NCBI RefSeq assembly: GCF_049856175.1
Contig: NZ_JBNDNA010000014.1
Span: forward strand, 12,486 to 76,485
From: JB111 sp049856175
Lineage (GTDB): Bacteria; Actinomycetota; Actinomycetes; Actinomycetales; Actinomycetaceae
Direction: 5' to 3'
DNA length: 64,000 bases
Part shown: positions 15,868 to 24,783 of the stretch, piece after piece
Position numbering within the stretch: position 1 is the stretch's first letter
How the letters are laid out: each line of letters opens with the position of its first letter
The notes under the pieces: generated by a model
What the model saw: only the letters and a program-made list of their open reading frames with translations
What the model was told of the DNA's origin: nothing
The model's database searches: none
Translations under genes and position numbers: made by a program

Positions 15868-15915
15868 CCTCGGCGGCCGACGGGCGGGCCCGCCCGTACG
15901 GCAGCGGCCGGTCGT

Positions 15916-16194
<279 letters not shown>

Positions 16195-16289
16195 CGATGT
16201 CCCTCCCGCTCGTCGCGCCGAGACCCCGGGCGGGGACGGCCTCGCGGCCGTGCCCGCCCGGGGGTCCGACCGGTACGCGGACCTCACGG

Positions 16290-17051
16290 CTACTCGAGGT
16301 TCTCCTGCGCGTAGACCGTCATGGCGTCCCGGACGTAGGCCGCGTAGGAGCGGCCCCCGCTCGAGTATGTCTGTCCGAACCTGGGGTCGTCGACGTACAT
16401 CTGGCCGAGCTGGGCGAACGCCTCGCGGCCGGGCGGCGTGCCGCCCCAGCCGGCTCCCACCCACTCGTGCTGGCGCCGCGCGAGGTCCTGGACCTCGGCG
16501 CTGCGGACGTCGAGCCCGCGGGCCGAGGCGTCGCCGAAGCCCTCGGCGACCGCCTGGATCTCGCCCTGGAACGCCTTCTTCTCGTCCTCGCCGAGCGAGC
16601 GCCACCAGGCGTCGGAGTCGGCATACGCCCGCCGACCCCATCGCTCCTCGACCTCGCCCCGGTACCGCGTGTGGTCGAACCCGTCGAACATGTCGCGTGC
16701 CACGAGCTCGCCTCCCTTCTCGATCATGGTGATGGTGGACCGCACCGACCTCGCGACGGCCCCGAGCCTCGTCCGCTCACGCTCGAGCCGTTCGGCATGG
16801 CGGCGGAGCGACTCCGCCACCGGCACGTCCTCCTCGAGGACATCCCGGATGTCGCCCAGTCCGAGACCGAGCTCGCGGAGCACGAGGATCCGCTGCAGGC
16901 GCAGCAGCCCGTCGGCGTCGTAGTGACGCGTCCCGCCGGGACCGGTCCGGGACGGCCGGAGCAGCCCGCGCGCCTGGTAGTGCCGCAGGGTCCGGCTCGT
17001 CGCGCCGGTGAGCCGGACGACCTCCTGCATCGACCATTCCTGGCGTGGCAT
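16290..17051 (-). CDS. MerR-family TipA-like regulator with TipAS domain
   Basis: A 253-residue protein. Residues about 5-75 are a MerR HTH ('WSMQEVVRLTGATSRTLRHYQARGLLRPSRTGPGGTRHYD'), followed by a dimerisation coiled coil to about 125. The C-terminal ~130 residues ('YRGEVEERWGRRAYADSDAWW', 'FAQLGQMYVDDPRFGQTY') form the globin-like TipAS/TAL domain that binds thiopeptide-type ligands in Streptomyces TipA. The usual ligand-capturing Cys is not visible, so the ligand may differ. ATG 17051 has a GGAGGG site upstream. Confidence 0.9.
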   Translation of the reverse strand: MPRQEWSMQEVVRLTGATSRTLRHYQARGLLRPSRTGPGGTRHYDADGLLRLQRILVLRELGLGLGDIRDVLEEDVPVAESLRRHAERLERERTRLGAVARSVRSTITMIEKGGELVARDMFDGFDHTRYRGEVEERWGRRAYADSDAWWRSLGEDEKKAFQGEIQAVAEGFGDASARGLDVRSAEVQDLARRQHEWVGAGWGGTPPGREAFAQLGQMYVDDPRFGQTYSSGGRSYAAYVRDAMTVYAQENLE

Positions 17052-17101
17052 GTCGCTCCCTCCGTCCGTGCGTCGCGATCGGTGCACACCTCACTGTGGT
17101 C

Positions 17102-17118
17102 GTTGACGTGGCGTCAAC
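17102..17118 (-). promoter_or_regulatory. MerR-type dyad operator of the TipA-like gene
   Basis: GTTGACG-TGG-CGTCAAC is a perfect 7-3-7 dyad 51 bases upstream of the regulator's ATG. On the minus strand it contains a TTGACG -35-like box, so the regulator would bind at or just after the -35, where MerR proteins twist long-spacer promoters. Autoregulation is inferred. Confidence 0.6.
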
Positions 17119-17301
17119 TGCAAGCGCATTCGTCCTCGAGGGGGCGTGACGTGGACAGCGGCCGTCCGGAGTTCACCCGGGTCACCCGTCGACCTCACCT
17201 CCGGTTCACCCGCGCGTGACACGGTCCGACCGGCCCGTCGGTGGGCCTGTCCGCGCCTGCCCCCCTGGTGCGGGACGTACTGATCAGGAGTGATGTCGAC
17301 G

Positions 17302-20300
17302 ATGCGTAGATCACGTCTGCCGGGCTGCGTGGCCTCGGCCGCAGCCCTCGCGGTGGTGGCGGCCACGGTGCCCGCCGTGGCCAGCCCCGACGACGGAGGG
17401 GCGATCCCCCTGCCGTCCGCGCCCGGCGCCGCCACGCCGAGCTACGCACCGGTGGAGCCCGACCCCGACCAGGTGGAGGCCGCCGAGCCGACGCTGGGCC
17501 TCGACGAGGGCGAGCGGCTCAGCGGGATGCGCACGGTGGTCAGCACGCCCAGCGTCGCGGGCGCGAACCCGACCGCGATCGAGGTCGACGGCACCGCCGA
17601 CGCCTCCGCCCGGGTCACCCTCGGGGCCGAGGCGCTCGCCGAGACCGACGCGGCCTTCGTCCTCGACGTCACCGCTGCGGTCGAGATCGCCTACAGCAAC
17701 TACCTCATGGTCAACGGCGAGCGGGTCGGCATCCTCGAGCAGATCGCCAACGTCGACGACCACCCGATCGACGTCCCCGCCGACCTCCTCACGCTCGGGC
17801 ACAACGAGGTCGTGTTCCACACCGGGACGCGCGCCTCGACCTGCGGCATCAACCACGACGACGTCGTCATCGGCAACTTCCGCCTCCAGATCCCCGGCGG
17901 CGAGCAGTTCACCAACCCTGACAACCCCACGACCGGCCCCGCCCCGGGCGCGGACGGCCTGTACAACATCGGCGACGGCAACTGCGGGTCGAGCAACAAG
18001 CCCCGCTTCCTCACCACCGAGTTCACGGTCGACGCCGAGCCGAACGAGTACTCGGGGCTCCTCCTCGAGCTCGACACGACCGTGCTGGAGGACGGCGAGC
18101 ACTCGATCGCGGCCGTGACCGAGGCGGGTGCGCGCACCGAGCGCACCGTCGTCGTCGACAACACCGGACCGGCGCTCGTCTCGTCCTCGATCGCCGACGG
18201 CGACCACCTCCTCGGGGAGGTCGCCCTCACCGCGGAGGTCTCCGACGACGCCGGCGTCGACGCCGGCCCCACCCTCACGCTCGACGGCACCCCTGTCGCC
18301 CAGGGCACGACGATCTCCTCCGACACGCTCGCCGCCGGCGAGCACGAGCTCGTCGTCGAGTCCACCGACTCGCTCGGCAACACCTCGCGCCACGTCGTCA
18401 CCTTCACCTCCGCCCCGAACACGCCGGGGATCACGGACCTCGACCCGGCCGACGGCGAGACGGCGCTCGGCCTCGACGCCCCGCTCACGGCGACCGTGAC
18501 CGACCCGCACGGCGACGACGTCGACGCCACGTTCTACGTGGCCGAGCCCTCGCTGCCCACGGCAGCCGCCCAGGGCACCACGGACGAGCTGCCGCTCGGC
18601 CAGCTCGACCTCACCGGTCAGCAGGAGGCCGACGCCACGCTCCTCGCCCCCGGTGACGGCGAGGTGCTGCGCAGCCCGGCGGCCGAGGGCGTGACCTTCC
18701 AGCGCTTCGACGTCCCCGTCGAGTCGGACGGCGAGCAGGTCGTGTCCTGGTCCGGCGAGGTCGACCCGGCGCGCGGCGTGCGCCTGTACGTCTGGGACGC
18801 CGCCGACCTTGGATGGGACCTCCTGCAGGACGCCCGTGGCACGGCCGACGGCGCGACCGAGCTCGGCGGCGTCGCCGAGGCCGCCCACGTGGACGACGGC
18901 GTCGTGCACCTCCTCGTCGAGGGCTACGACCCGTTCGCGGACGACATCGAGGACCCCATCGCCGATGAGTTCCGCGACCCGGACACCTACGACTTCGCGA
19001 TCGCCCACAACACCGACACCCAGTACCTGTCCGAGGGGGCGGTGGACCAGGAGGGTGCGGCGGCCGACCGCTTCCGGGACGCGTACCTCGACACCACGCG
19101 GTGGATCGCGGACAACGCCGAGGAGCGCAGCATCGCCTACGCCCTGCACACCGGTGACCTGGTCAACGACGACACCGTCGTGACCGAGGACCCCGAGTGG
19201 CTCGCACACGCGCGGGCCCAGTACGACGTCGCCGACGAGGCGCAGTCGATCCTCGACGACGCCGGCATCCCCAACGGGGTCCTGCCCGGCAACCACGACA
19301 ACCGGTACGGAAACGACAACAGCCTGTACAACGAGTACTTCGGGCCCGAGCGGTACGAGGCCCTGTCCGAGGGCTGGGAGAACGCGGAGTACGGCGGCCC
19401 GTGGCGCGAGGGCGACAACCAGAACCACTACGACCTGTTCACGGCCGGCGGCCTGGACTTCGTCGTCGTGCACCTCGGGTACCTCGCGACCGCGGAGGAG
19501 CTGGCCTGGGCGAACGAGATCCTCGCGCAGTACCCGGACCGCAACGCGATCCTCGCCTCGCACGAGTACATCAACGCCTCGACCGCTCCCGATGCCCGTG
19601 GCTCGACGCACACCGCGTTCTGGGGCGAGAACCTCTGGAACGACGTCGTCACGCAGAACCCGAACATCTTCCTCGTGCTCTCGGGGCACGTCCACGGCGT
19701 GGGCACCAACGTGCGGCACGACGTCGCCGAGCCCGGCCACCACGTGGTCGAGCTGCTCGCCGACTACCAGGAGTACCTCGTCGACGGCGAGAAGACCGCG
19801 GGCTTCTTCCGACTGCTGCAGCTCGACGTCGACAGGTCCGAGATGACCGTGGACACGTACTCCCCGCGCCTCGACAACTTCGGCGCGCACGAGTTCGACT
19901 CGGCCACCAACCGTGACTACGACGGCACCGAGGACGACTTCACGGTGCCGGTGGACCTCACCTCGCGCACCACGTCGATCGCGACCGACTCGGTCCTCGT
20001 CACCGCCTACTCCGAGACCGAGATCGGGACCGACACGGTGGCCTCGGGCGAGACGGCGTCGGTGGAGTGGTCGGGTCTGGAGCCGGGCACGACGTACGGC
20101 TGGTACGTGGTGGCGGAGAACGCGACCGGTGGTCGTGGGGTCTCGCCGCTGGCGACGTTCACCACCGTGGGCGACGCCGAGGAGCCTGGCGAGCCCGAGG
20201 AGCCGGGTGAGCCCGGTGAGCCGACCGATCCGGCACCGGGAATCGGGTTCTTCCTCAACAACGAGTGGGACACGATCGCGGACACGGTGTTCGAGTTCGG

Positions 20301-20913
20301 CCGCGTCAGCGATGAGGTGTTCGCGGGGGACTGGGACGGCGACGGCACCGACACCCTCGCGCTGCGGCGGGGGAACGCGATCCACGTGACCAACGACCCC
20401 GCCGCGGCGACCGCGGAGCCGGCGTTCACGTACGGGCGTGCGGGTGATGTGCTGCTGGCGGGGGACTTCGACGGCGACGGCACGGACTCCTTCGCCGTGC
20501 GGCGGGGGAACGAGTACCTCGTGCTCAACACCCTCGTGTCCGGGGACGCGGACGTCGAGGTGGCCTACGGGCGAGCTGATGACGAGGTGCTGGTCGGTGA
20601 CTGGGACGGGGACGGCCTGGACACCTTCACCGTGCGGCGGGGCAATGAGTTCTTCGTGGCCAACGAGGTCCGGGACGGGTGGGCCGACCAGGTCATCTCC
20701 TACGGCCGCGCCGGCGACGTCGTGCTGGTCGGTGACTGGGACGGTGACTCGGTGGACTCGTTCGCGGTGCGTCGTGGGAACGCGTACTTCGTGAAGAACC
20801 AGATCGCCAGCGGGAACGCGGACATCGAGCTGACCTATGGCCGCGCGAGCGACCAGGTCCTCGTGGGCGACTGGGACGGCAACGGCACCGACACCCTCGG
20901 AGTCCGCCGCTGA
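17302..20913 (+). CDS. Large secreted calcineurin-like metallophosphoesterase with C-terminal FG-GAP-like repeats
   Basis: A 1203-residue exported protein. Residues 1-28 are a signal peptide (Arg-rich start, Ala-rich core, VASP cleavage region). Residues ~30-550 form Ig-like/adhesive beta domains. The phosphoesterase domain (~560-860) has His569/Asp572, Asp619 (HTGDLVND), Asn664-His665-Asp666 (PGNHDNRYG), His754 (ASHEY) and His796/His798 (SGHVHG), a complete dinuclear metal set. A Pro/Glu/Gly linker leads to five 47-residue repeats (~980-1203), each with a 'GDWDGDGTD' Ca2+-type loop. ATG 17302 has CAGGAG upstream; 17293 would be too close. The substrate is unknown. The repeat cassette recurs at 62.5 kb. 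Confidence 0.88.
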   Translation: MRRSRLPGCVASAAALAVVAATVPAVASPDDGGAIPLPSAPGAATPSYAPVEPDPDQVEAAEPTLGLDEGERLSGMRTVVSTPSVAGANPTAIEVDGTADASARVTLGAEALAETDAAFVLDVTAAVEIAYSNYLMVNGERVGILEQIANVDDHPIDVPADLLTLGHNEVVFHTGTRASTCGINHDDVVIGNFRLQIPGGEQFTNPDNPTTGPAPGADGLYNIGDGNCGSSNKPRFLTTEFTVDAEPNEYSGLLLELDTTVLEDGEHSIAAVTEAGARTERTVVVDNTGPALVSSSIADGDHLLGEVALTAEVSDDAGVDAGPTLTLDGTPVAQGTTISSDTLAAGEHELVVESTDSLGNTSRHVVTFTSAPNTPGITDLDPADGETALGLDAPLTATVTDPHGDDVDATFYVAEPSLPTAAAQGTTDELPLGQLDLTGQQEADATLLAPGDGEVLRSPAAEGVTFQRFDVPVESDGEQVVSWSGEVDPARGVRLYVWDAADLGWDLLQDARGTADGATELGGVAEAAHVDDGVVHLLVEGYDPFADDIEDPIADEFRDPDTYDFAIAHNTDTQYLSEGAVDQEGAAADRFRDAYLDTTRWIADNAEERSIAYALHTGDLVNDDTVVTEDPEWLAHARAQYDVADEAQSILDDAGIPNGVLPGNHDNRYGNDNSLYNEYFGPERYEALSEGWENAEYGGPWREGDNQNHYDLFTAGGLDFVVVHLGYLATAEELAWANEILAQYPDRNAILASHEYINASTAPDARGSTHTAFWGENLWNDVVTQNPNIFLVLSGHVHGVGTNVRHDVAEPGHHVVELLADYQEYLVDGEKTAGFFRLLQLDVDRSEMTVDTYSPRLDNFGAHEFDSATNRDYDGTEDDFTVPVDLTSRTTSIATDSVLVTAYSETEIGTDTVASGETASVEWSGLEPGTTYGWYVVAENATGGRGVSPLATFTTVGDAEEPGEPEEPGEPGEPTDPAPGIGFFLNNEWDTIADTVFEFGRVSDEVFAGDWDGDGTDTLALRRGNAIHVTNDPAAATAEPAFTYGRAGDVLLAGDFDGDGTDSFAVRRGNEYLVLNTLVSGDADVEVAYGRADDEVLVGDWDGDGLDTFTVRRGNEFFVANEVRDGWADQVISYGRAGDVVLVGDWDGDSVDSFAVRRGNAYFVKNQIASGNADIELTYGRASDQVLVGDWDGNGTDTLGVRR

Positions 20914-20921
20914 CCACCTCT

Positions 20922-21030
20922 CACGAGTGAGGGGAATCTTCCCCACGAGCGCGGGGAATCTTCCCCACGAGTGAGGGGAGTTTTCCGCTAGCGAGCGGAC
21001 GTCCTCCTCACGAGTGAGCGACGTTCGTCG
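20922..21030 (+). repeat. Five tandem 21-22 bp repeats ('CACGAGTGAG' family)
   Basis: Units begin at 20922, 20944, 20966, 20988 (degenerate) and 21009. The first three are CACGAGTGAGGGGAATCTTC-type 22-mers that differ by a few bases; the fourth starts CTAGCGAGCGGACG and the fifth CACGAGTGAGCGACG. The array starts nine bases after the phosphoesterase stop. There is no gene in 20914-21211; this array and the reversed copies at 21104-21180 account for most of it. Confidence 0.85.
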
Positions 21031-21103
21031 ACAGCAGTGGGCGCCGCCCGGACCACCGTCCGGGCGGCGCTCGCGTGGCGGGCGAGAGACAGACCGGCTC
21101 GCG

Positions 21104-21180
21104 CTCACTCGCCGGACCGAGGTCCGCTCACTCGCCGACCGCATCATGCCGCCGCGGCGCGAAAAATCCCCTCACTCGTC
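21104..21180 (-). repeat. Three reversed copies of the 'GAGTGAG' repeat core before the MFS gene
   Basis: CTCACTCG, the reverse complement of the array core, occurs at 21104-21111, 21127-21134 and 21171-21178. The last, within AAAAATCCCCTCACTCGTC (21162-21180), is nearly the exact reverse complement of the first direct unit at 20922, so the two could pair across the intergenic space. It lies about 30 bases before the exporter start. Confidence 0.75.
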
Positions 21181-21211
21181 AGAATGGGGGGGCCGACCGC
21201 TAGGAGCTGTG

Positions 21212-22429
21212 TTGAACGACAGGACCGCGCCGGGTCCCACCGCCTGGCTCGTCGCCACCCTGGCCCTGCTCTCGGCGGTCTCCCCGCTCGCGACGGACAT
21301 GTACCTGCCGGCGTTCCCGCAGATGCAGGGCGACCTCGAGACGACGGCGGCATCGGTCCAGCTCACGCTCACCACGTTCATGGTGGGGCTCGCGCTCGGC
21401 CAGCTCCTCATCGGCCCGCTCTCGGACGCGCTGGGCCGCCGGGGCCCGCTCCTGGTCGGCACGCTCGTGTGCCTGGCCGCGAGCATCGCGTGCGCCCTCG
21501 CGCCGAACGTCGCGGTGCTCGTCGCCATGCGGTTCGTCCAGGGCATGAGCGGCGCGGCGGGGATCGTTCTGGCCCGCGCCGTCATCACGGACCTGACCCG
21601 CGGGCCGCGGACCGCCCGGCTCATGAGCCTGATGATGGTGCTCGGCGGCCTCATGCCGGCCCTCGCACCGAGCATCGGCGGCGGCATCCTCGAGGTCGGG
21701 GACTGGCGCACGATCTTCTGGGTCGTCTGTGCGCTCGTCGCCGTCATGGTGGTGCTCGTCGTGGCGGTCGTGCCCGAGTCGCTCCCGGTCGAGCGCCGCG
21801 AGCCCGGCGGTCTGCGCCGCCTCGTGGCGGGGGCCGGTGAGGTCCTGCGCAACCGCACCTACCTGTTCGCCACGGGCGTCTTCACCCTCGGCTTCTCCGC
21901 CTTCTTCGGCTACATCTCCGCCTCGCCGTTCGTCCTGCAGAACATCCTCGGCCTCGACGAGCTGCAGTTCGCCGTCGTCTTCGGGGGCAACTCCCTGGGG
22001 ATCATGGCCACCGGCGCGCTGGCGATCCGGCTCGCGGGGCGCGTACCGATCCTGCCGGTGGTCGGCGTCGGCCTGGCCCTGCTCGCCACCGGCGCCGTCG
22101 CGCTGCTCGTCCTCGCGCTCATGGGCCCGACCCTGGTCCCCACCCTCGTCGCGATGTTCGTCACCGCCGCCTCGATCGGCCTGTTCATGGGCAACTCCTC
22201 CGCGCTCGCGATGCAGGCCCTGAGGTCCTCCGCCGGCACCGGGTCGGCCATCCTCGGCGCCGCACAGTTCCTGCTCGCGGGGCTGATCTCGCCGATCGTC
22301 GGCATCAACGGCGAGAACGACGCCGTCCCCATGGGAGCCGTCCTCGTCGTCGGTTCGGCCCTGGCCTGGCTCTCGTACCTCGCGCTGCGCCGCGAGACGG
22401 CCAGGAACGATGCCCCGACGGCGGGCTGA
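21212..22429 (+). CDS. Bcr/CflA-family MFS drug exporter
   Basis: A 405-residue, 12-helix MFS protein. 'LSAVSPLATDMYLPAFPQMQGDLETTAASVQLTLTTFMVGLALGQLLIGPLSDALGRRGPLL' is the characteristic Bcr/CflA N-terminal stretch with motif A (GPLSDALGRR). The family exports bicyclomycin, chloramphenicol, sulfonamides or dipeptides by proton antiport. TTG 21212 is chosen (AGGAG five bases upstream); GTG 21209 is the alternative. The frame stays open further upstream through the repeat array, which I regard as non-coding. Confidence 0.9.
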   Translation: MNDRTAPGPTAWLVATLALLSAVSPLATDMYLPAFPQMQGDLETTAASVQLTLTTFMVGLALGQLLIGPLSDALGRRGPLLVGTLVCLAASIACALAPNVAVLVAMRFVQGMSGAAGIVLARAVITDLTRGPRTARLMSLMMVLGGLMPALAPSIGGGILEVGDWRTIFWVVCALVAVMVVLVVAVVPESLPVERREPGGLRRLVAGAGEVLRNRTYLFATGVFTLGFSAFFGYISASPFVLQNILGLDELQFAVVFGGNSLGIMATGALAIRLAGRVPILPVVGVGLALLATGAVALLVLALMGPTLVPTLVAMFVTAASIGLFMGNSSALAMQALRSSAGTGSAILGAAQFLLAGLISPIVGINGENDAVPMGAVLVVGSALAWLSYLALRRETARNDAPTAG

Positions 22430-22430
22430 C

Positions 22431-22444
22431 CCCGCTCGAGCGGG
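22431..22444 (+). terminator. Short palindrome after the Bcr/CflA exporter gene
   Basis: CCCGCTCGAGCGGG is a perfect 14-bp palindrome two bases after the exporter's stop and between convergent genes. It has no loop beyond the symmetric centre, so as a terminator it would be weak. Confidence 0.3.
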
Positions 22445-22525
22445 TCCGCGCGCGGTCGCCTCTTGCGCTCCGGCGTCGAGCCGCCCCAGCCGGTACGTGG
22501 CTGCCGGCGCGTTGCCGCGACGCAC

Positions 22526-23149
22526 TCACCCGAGGAGGCCGGCCACGTCGTCCAGGGAGGTGATCCGCCAACGGGCTCCGCCGTCGTCGAGGTCGAGGCC
22601 GGGCGTGACGAGGACGGCGCTGTCGATCCCCGCGGCCGAGGCCGCCTCCGCGTCGATCGGCCGGTCGCCGACCGCGAGGCAGGTGTCCGCCTCGAGCCGG
22701 TGCCGGCCCAGCATCTCGCGGTACATCGCGGGATCCGGCTTGCGCGGGTGGCCGTCGGGCGCGCACAGCATGTCGTCGACCTCGAGCCCGAGGCTGGTGA
22801 GCAGGCCGGTCGCGCTCGCCCGGTCCCGGTGGGTGACGACGAGGTTGAGGCCGCCGAGCGCGCGGGCCGCCGCCATGGCCTCGCGGGCTCCCGTCATCAC
22901 CGGCGGGGGAGTGCGGACCCAACCCGCCTTGAGGTCGGTCTGGGCGGCCTCGAGGTCGGCGGCAGGGATGCCGAAGCGGTCGGAGAGAGCCTCGACGGCG
23001 GCGCCGGTCGACCTGCGGGTCAGCGCCGCGACCTCGCGCTCGGTGATCTCGCCGCCGCGGTCGCGCACCACCCGTGCCAGCGCGGCGTCGACCGCCGGGT
23101 AGGTGTCGACGAGCGTGCCGCCCATGTCCCAGACGAGGTGTCGCCGCAT
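22526..23149 (-). CDS. HAD-superfamily hydrolase
   Basis: A 207-residue haloacid-dehalogenase-type phosphatase. Motif I is atypical, 'HLVWDMGGTLVDTYP': Asp8 is the nucleophile position and the usual second Asp is replaced by Gly (DMGGT). Motif II is 'VVTHR', motif III Lys in 'HPRKPDP', and motif IV 'AVGDRPIDAEAA'. The DxGGT form occurs in some HAD proteins of the phosphoglycolate phosphatase-like type. The substrate is unknown. ATG 23149 gives the full fold; longer N-terminal frames are unlikely. Confidence 0.85.
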   Translation of the reverse strand: MRRHLVWDMGGTLVDTYPAVDAALARVVRDRGGEITEREVAALTRRSTGAAVEALSDRFGIPAADLEAAQTDLKAGWVRTPPPVMTGAREAMAAARALGGLNLVVTHRDRASATGLLTSLGLEVDDMLCAPDGHPRKPDPAMYREMLGRHRLEADTCLAVGDRPIDAEAASAAGIDSAVLVTPGLDLDDGGARWRITSLDDVAGLLG

Positions 23150-23229
23150 CCGGCAAGTGTGCATGCCGAGCGGTCCGCGCGCACAGCCGGGCCCTGGGCA
23201 GGCACGGGCACCGGTGGTTGGATGTCGCC

Positions 23230-23685
23230 ATGAGCGCACCCAAGGACGAGAGCCGCGTGGTGACGGCGAGCGCGGAGGTGGTGGCCCCGGCGTCGGAGAT
23301 CTTCGAGCTCATCGCCGTCCCCGCCAACCAGCCCAGGTGGGACGGCAACGAGAACCTCGTCGCCTCGCACCGCAGCGAGCCTCTGACCGAGGTGGGAGAC
23401 GTGTTCGAGATGCTCAACACGAGCGGCAGGACTCGCGCCAACACGGTCTCCGAGTTCGAGCAGGACCGCCTCGTCGCCTGGATGCCCGGCGGCGTGGGGG
23501 AGGAGCCCGCGGGGCACGTCTGGCGCTGGGAGCTCGAGGAGATCGGCGAGGGGCGCACCCTCGTGACCCACACCTACGACTGGACGCAGCTGCACGACGA
23601 GAGTCGCCACGAGCGAGCCCGCTCGACGACGAGCGACAACCTCCTCGCCTCGATCGAGCGGCTCAAGGCACTCGCCGAGAGCTGA
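23230..23685 (+). CDS. SRPBCC-family (polyketide cyclase-like) protein
   Basis: A 151-residue single-domain protein with the Bet v1-like pattern: 'SAEVVAPASEIFELIAVPANQPRWDG' start, 'TNTVSEFEQDRLVAWMPG' middle-type strands and a C-terminal helix 'SDNLLASIERLKALAES'. It probably binds a hydrophobic ligand; no reaction can be assigned. TTGGAT six bases before ATG 23230 suggests a leaderless start. It diverges from the HAD gene with 80 bases between them. Confidence 0.8.
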   Translation: MSAPKDESRVVTASAEVVAPASEIFELIAVPANQPRWDGNENLVASHRSEPLTEVGDVFEMLNTSGRTRANTVSEFEQDRLVAWMPGGVGEEPAGHVWRWELEEIGEGRTLVTHTYDWTQLHDESRHERARSTTSDNLLASIERLKALAES

Positions 23686-23744
23686 GCCGGCACGTCCGGG
23701 CGGGCGCGGTCCCGCTGCTCCTGACCGGAAGCCTCGCGGCCCGG

Positions 23745-24656
23745 TCAGAAGACCGGCTTGCCGCCCGTGACGCCGAGCACCGTGGCGGACACGTAGCTCG
23801 CCTCCTCGGGCGAGGCGAGGAAGACGAAGGCGCCCGCCAGCTCGGCCGGCTGACCGGCCCGTCCGAGCGGGGTGTCCCCGCCGAAGCCGGGCATCGAGTC
23901 CCCGCCCTTGGTGGCGGGCTGCAGCGGCGTCCAGATCGGGCCGGGGGCGACGGCGTTGACCCGGATCCCGCGCTCGCCGAGCTCCTGGGCCAGGTTGACC
24001 GTGATGTTGTTGATGGCCGCCTTCGTCGACGCGTAGTCGATAAGGCTCACCGACGGGTCGTAGGCCTGGATCGAGGCGCAGTTGATGATGGAGGACCCCG
24101 CCCGCAGGTGCGGCAGCGCCTCCTGCGTGACCCAGAACAGCGCGTAGAGGTTGACCTTGACGATGGAGTCCATCTGCTCGGTGGTGACGTCCTCGATCCC
24201 GTTCTCACGCCGGGCCCACTGGGCGCCGGCGTTGTTGACGAGCACGTCCAGGCCGCCGAGGCCGGCGACGGCGTCGCGCACCATCGCGCGCGCGGTCTGC
24301 TCCTCGCGGAGGTCCCCGGGGAGGAGGACGGCCCTGCGGCCGGCCCGTTCCACCCACGCGGCGGTGTCCTCGGCGTCGGTCTGCTCCTCGGGCAGGTAGG
24401 AGATCGCGACGTCGGCGCCCTCCCGCGCGTAGGCGATCGCCACGGCACGCCCGATGCCCGAGTCCCCTCCGGTCACCAGCGTCCGGAGCCCCTCGAGGCG
24501 CCCGTGGCCGCGCCAGGTCTCCTCGCCGTGGTCGGGTCGCGGGTCCATGGCTCCCGTGAGGCCGGGCGGCGCCTGCTCCTGCGCGGGGAACCCGCCCTGC
24601 TCGCCCGCCAGGCGGACCGCATTCTCGCTCACCTGCTGCAGATCGGCGTCGCTCAT
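23745..24656 (-). CDS. Short-chain dehydrogenase/reductase (general-stress YhdF/YghA-like)
   Basis: A 303-residue SDR with a ~45-residue N-terminal extension ('GFPAQEQAPPGLTGAMDPRPDHGEETW') typical of the YhdF/YghA/GsiB-operon type. The cofactor loop is 'LVTGGDSGIGRAVAIAYAREGADV', the structural motif 'NNAG', and the active site Ser in 'INCASIQAY' with Tyr-x3-Lys in 'DYASTKAA'. It should reduce aldehydes or ketones with NADPH. A CACGCT box six bases before ATG 24656 suggests a leaderless start. Confidence 0.9.
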   Translation of the reverse strand: MSDADLQQVSENAVRLAGEQGGFPAQEQAPPGLTGAMDPRPDHGEETWRGHGRLEGLRTLVTGGDSGIGRAVAIAYAREGADVAISYLPEEQTDAEDTAAWVERAGRRAVLLPGDLREEQTARAMVRDAVAGLGGLDVLVNNAGAQWARRENGIEDVTTEQMDSIVKVNLYALFWVTQEALPHLRAGSSIINCASIQAYDPSVSLIDYASTKAAINNITVNLAQELGERGIRVNAVAPGPIWTPLQPATKGGDSMPGFGGDTPLGRAGQPAELAGAFVFLASPEEASYVSATVLGVTGGKPVF

Positions 24657-24783
24657 GACACCAGCGTGACAGGGGACGCGTCGTTCGGCGACCCGGGGGA
24701 CTCCGGCGGCGCCCCAGGACGCAGTGCCGGGTGCCGTCGGACCGGGCCGGCGGCGGGCAGTGGCCGACCGCCGGCCGGGTTCG

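Noticed and set aside
20922..21030. CRISPR array
   Set aside because: Units are contiguous 22-mers without spacers and no cas genes are near.
17311..21147. A 1278-codon open frame on the minus strand opposite the phosphoesterase
   Set aside because: It mirrors the real gene in an antisense frame, which is expected in DNA with very GC-rich third positions. The translation is Val/Arg/Gly/Asp-rich without domains, and it runs through the repeat array.
21014..21211. N-terminal extension of the Bcr/CflA exporter through the repeats
   Set aside because: Translation of the repeats is not membrane-protein-like, and a TTG with AGGAG lies right before the conserved first helix.
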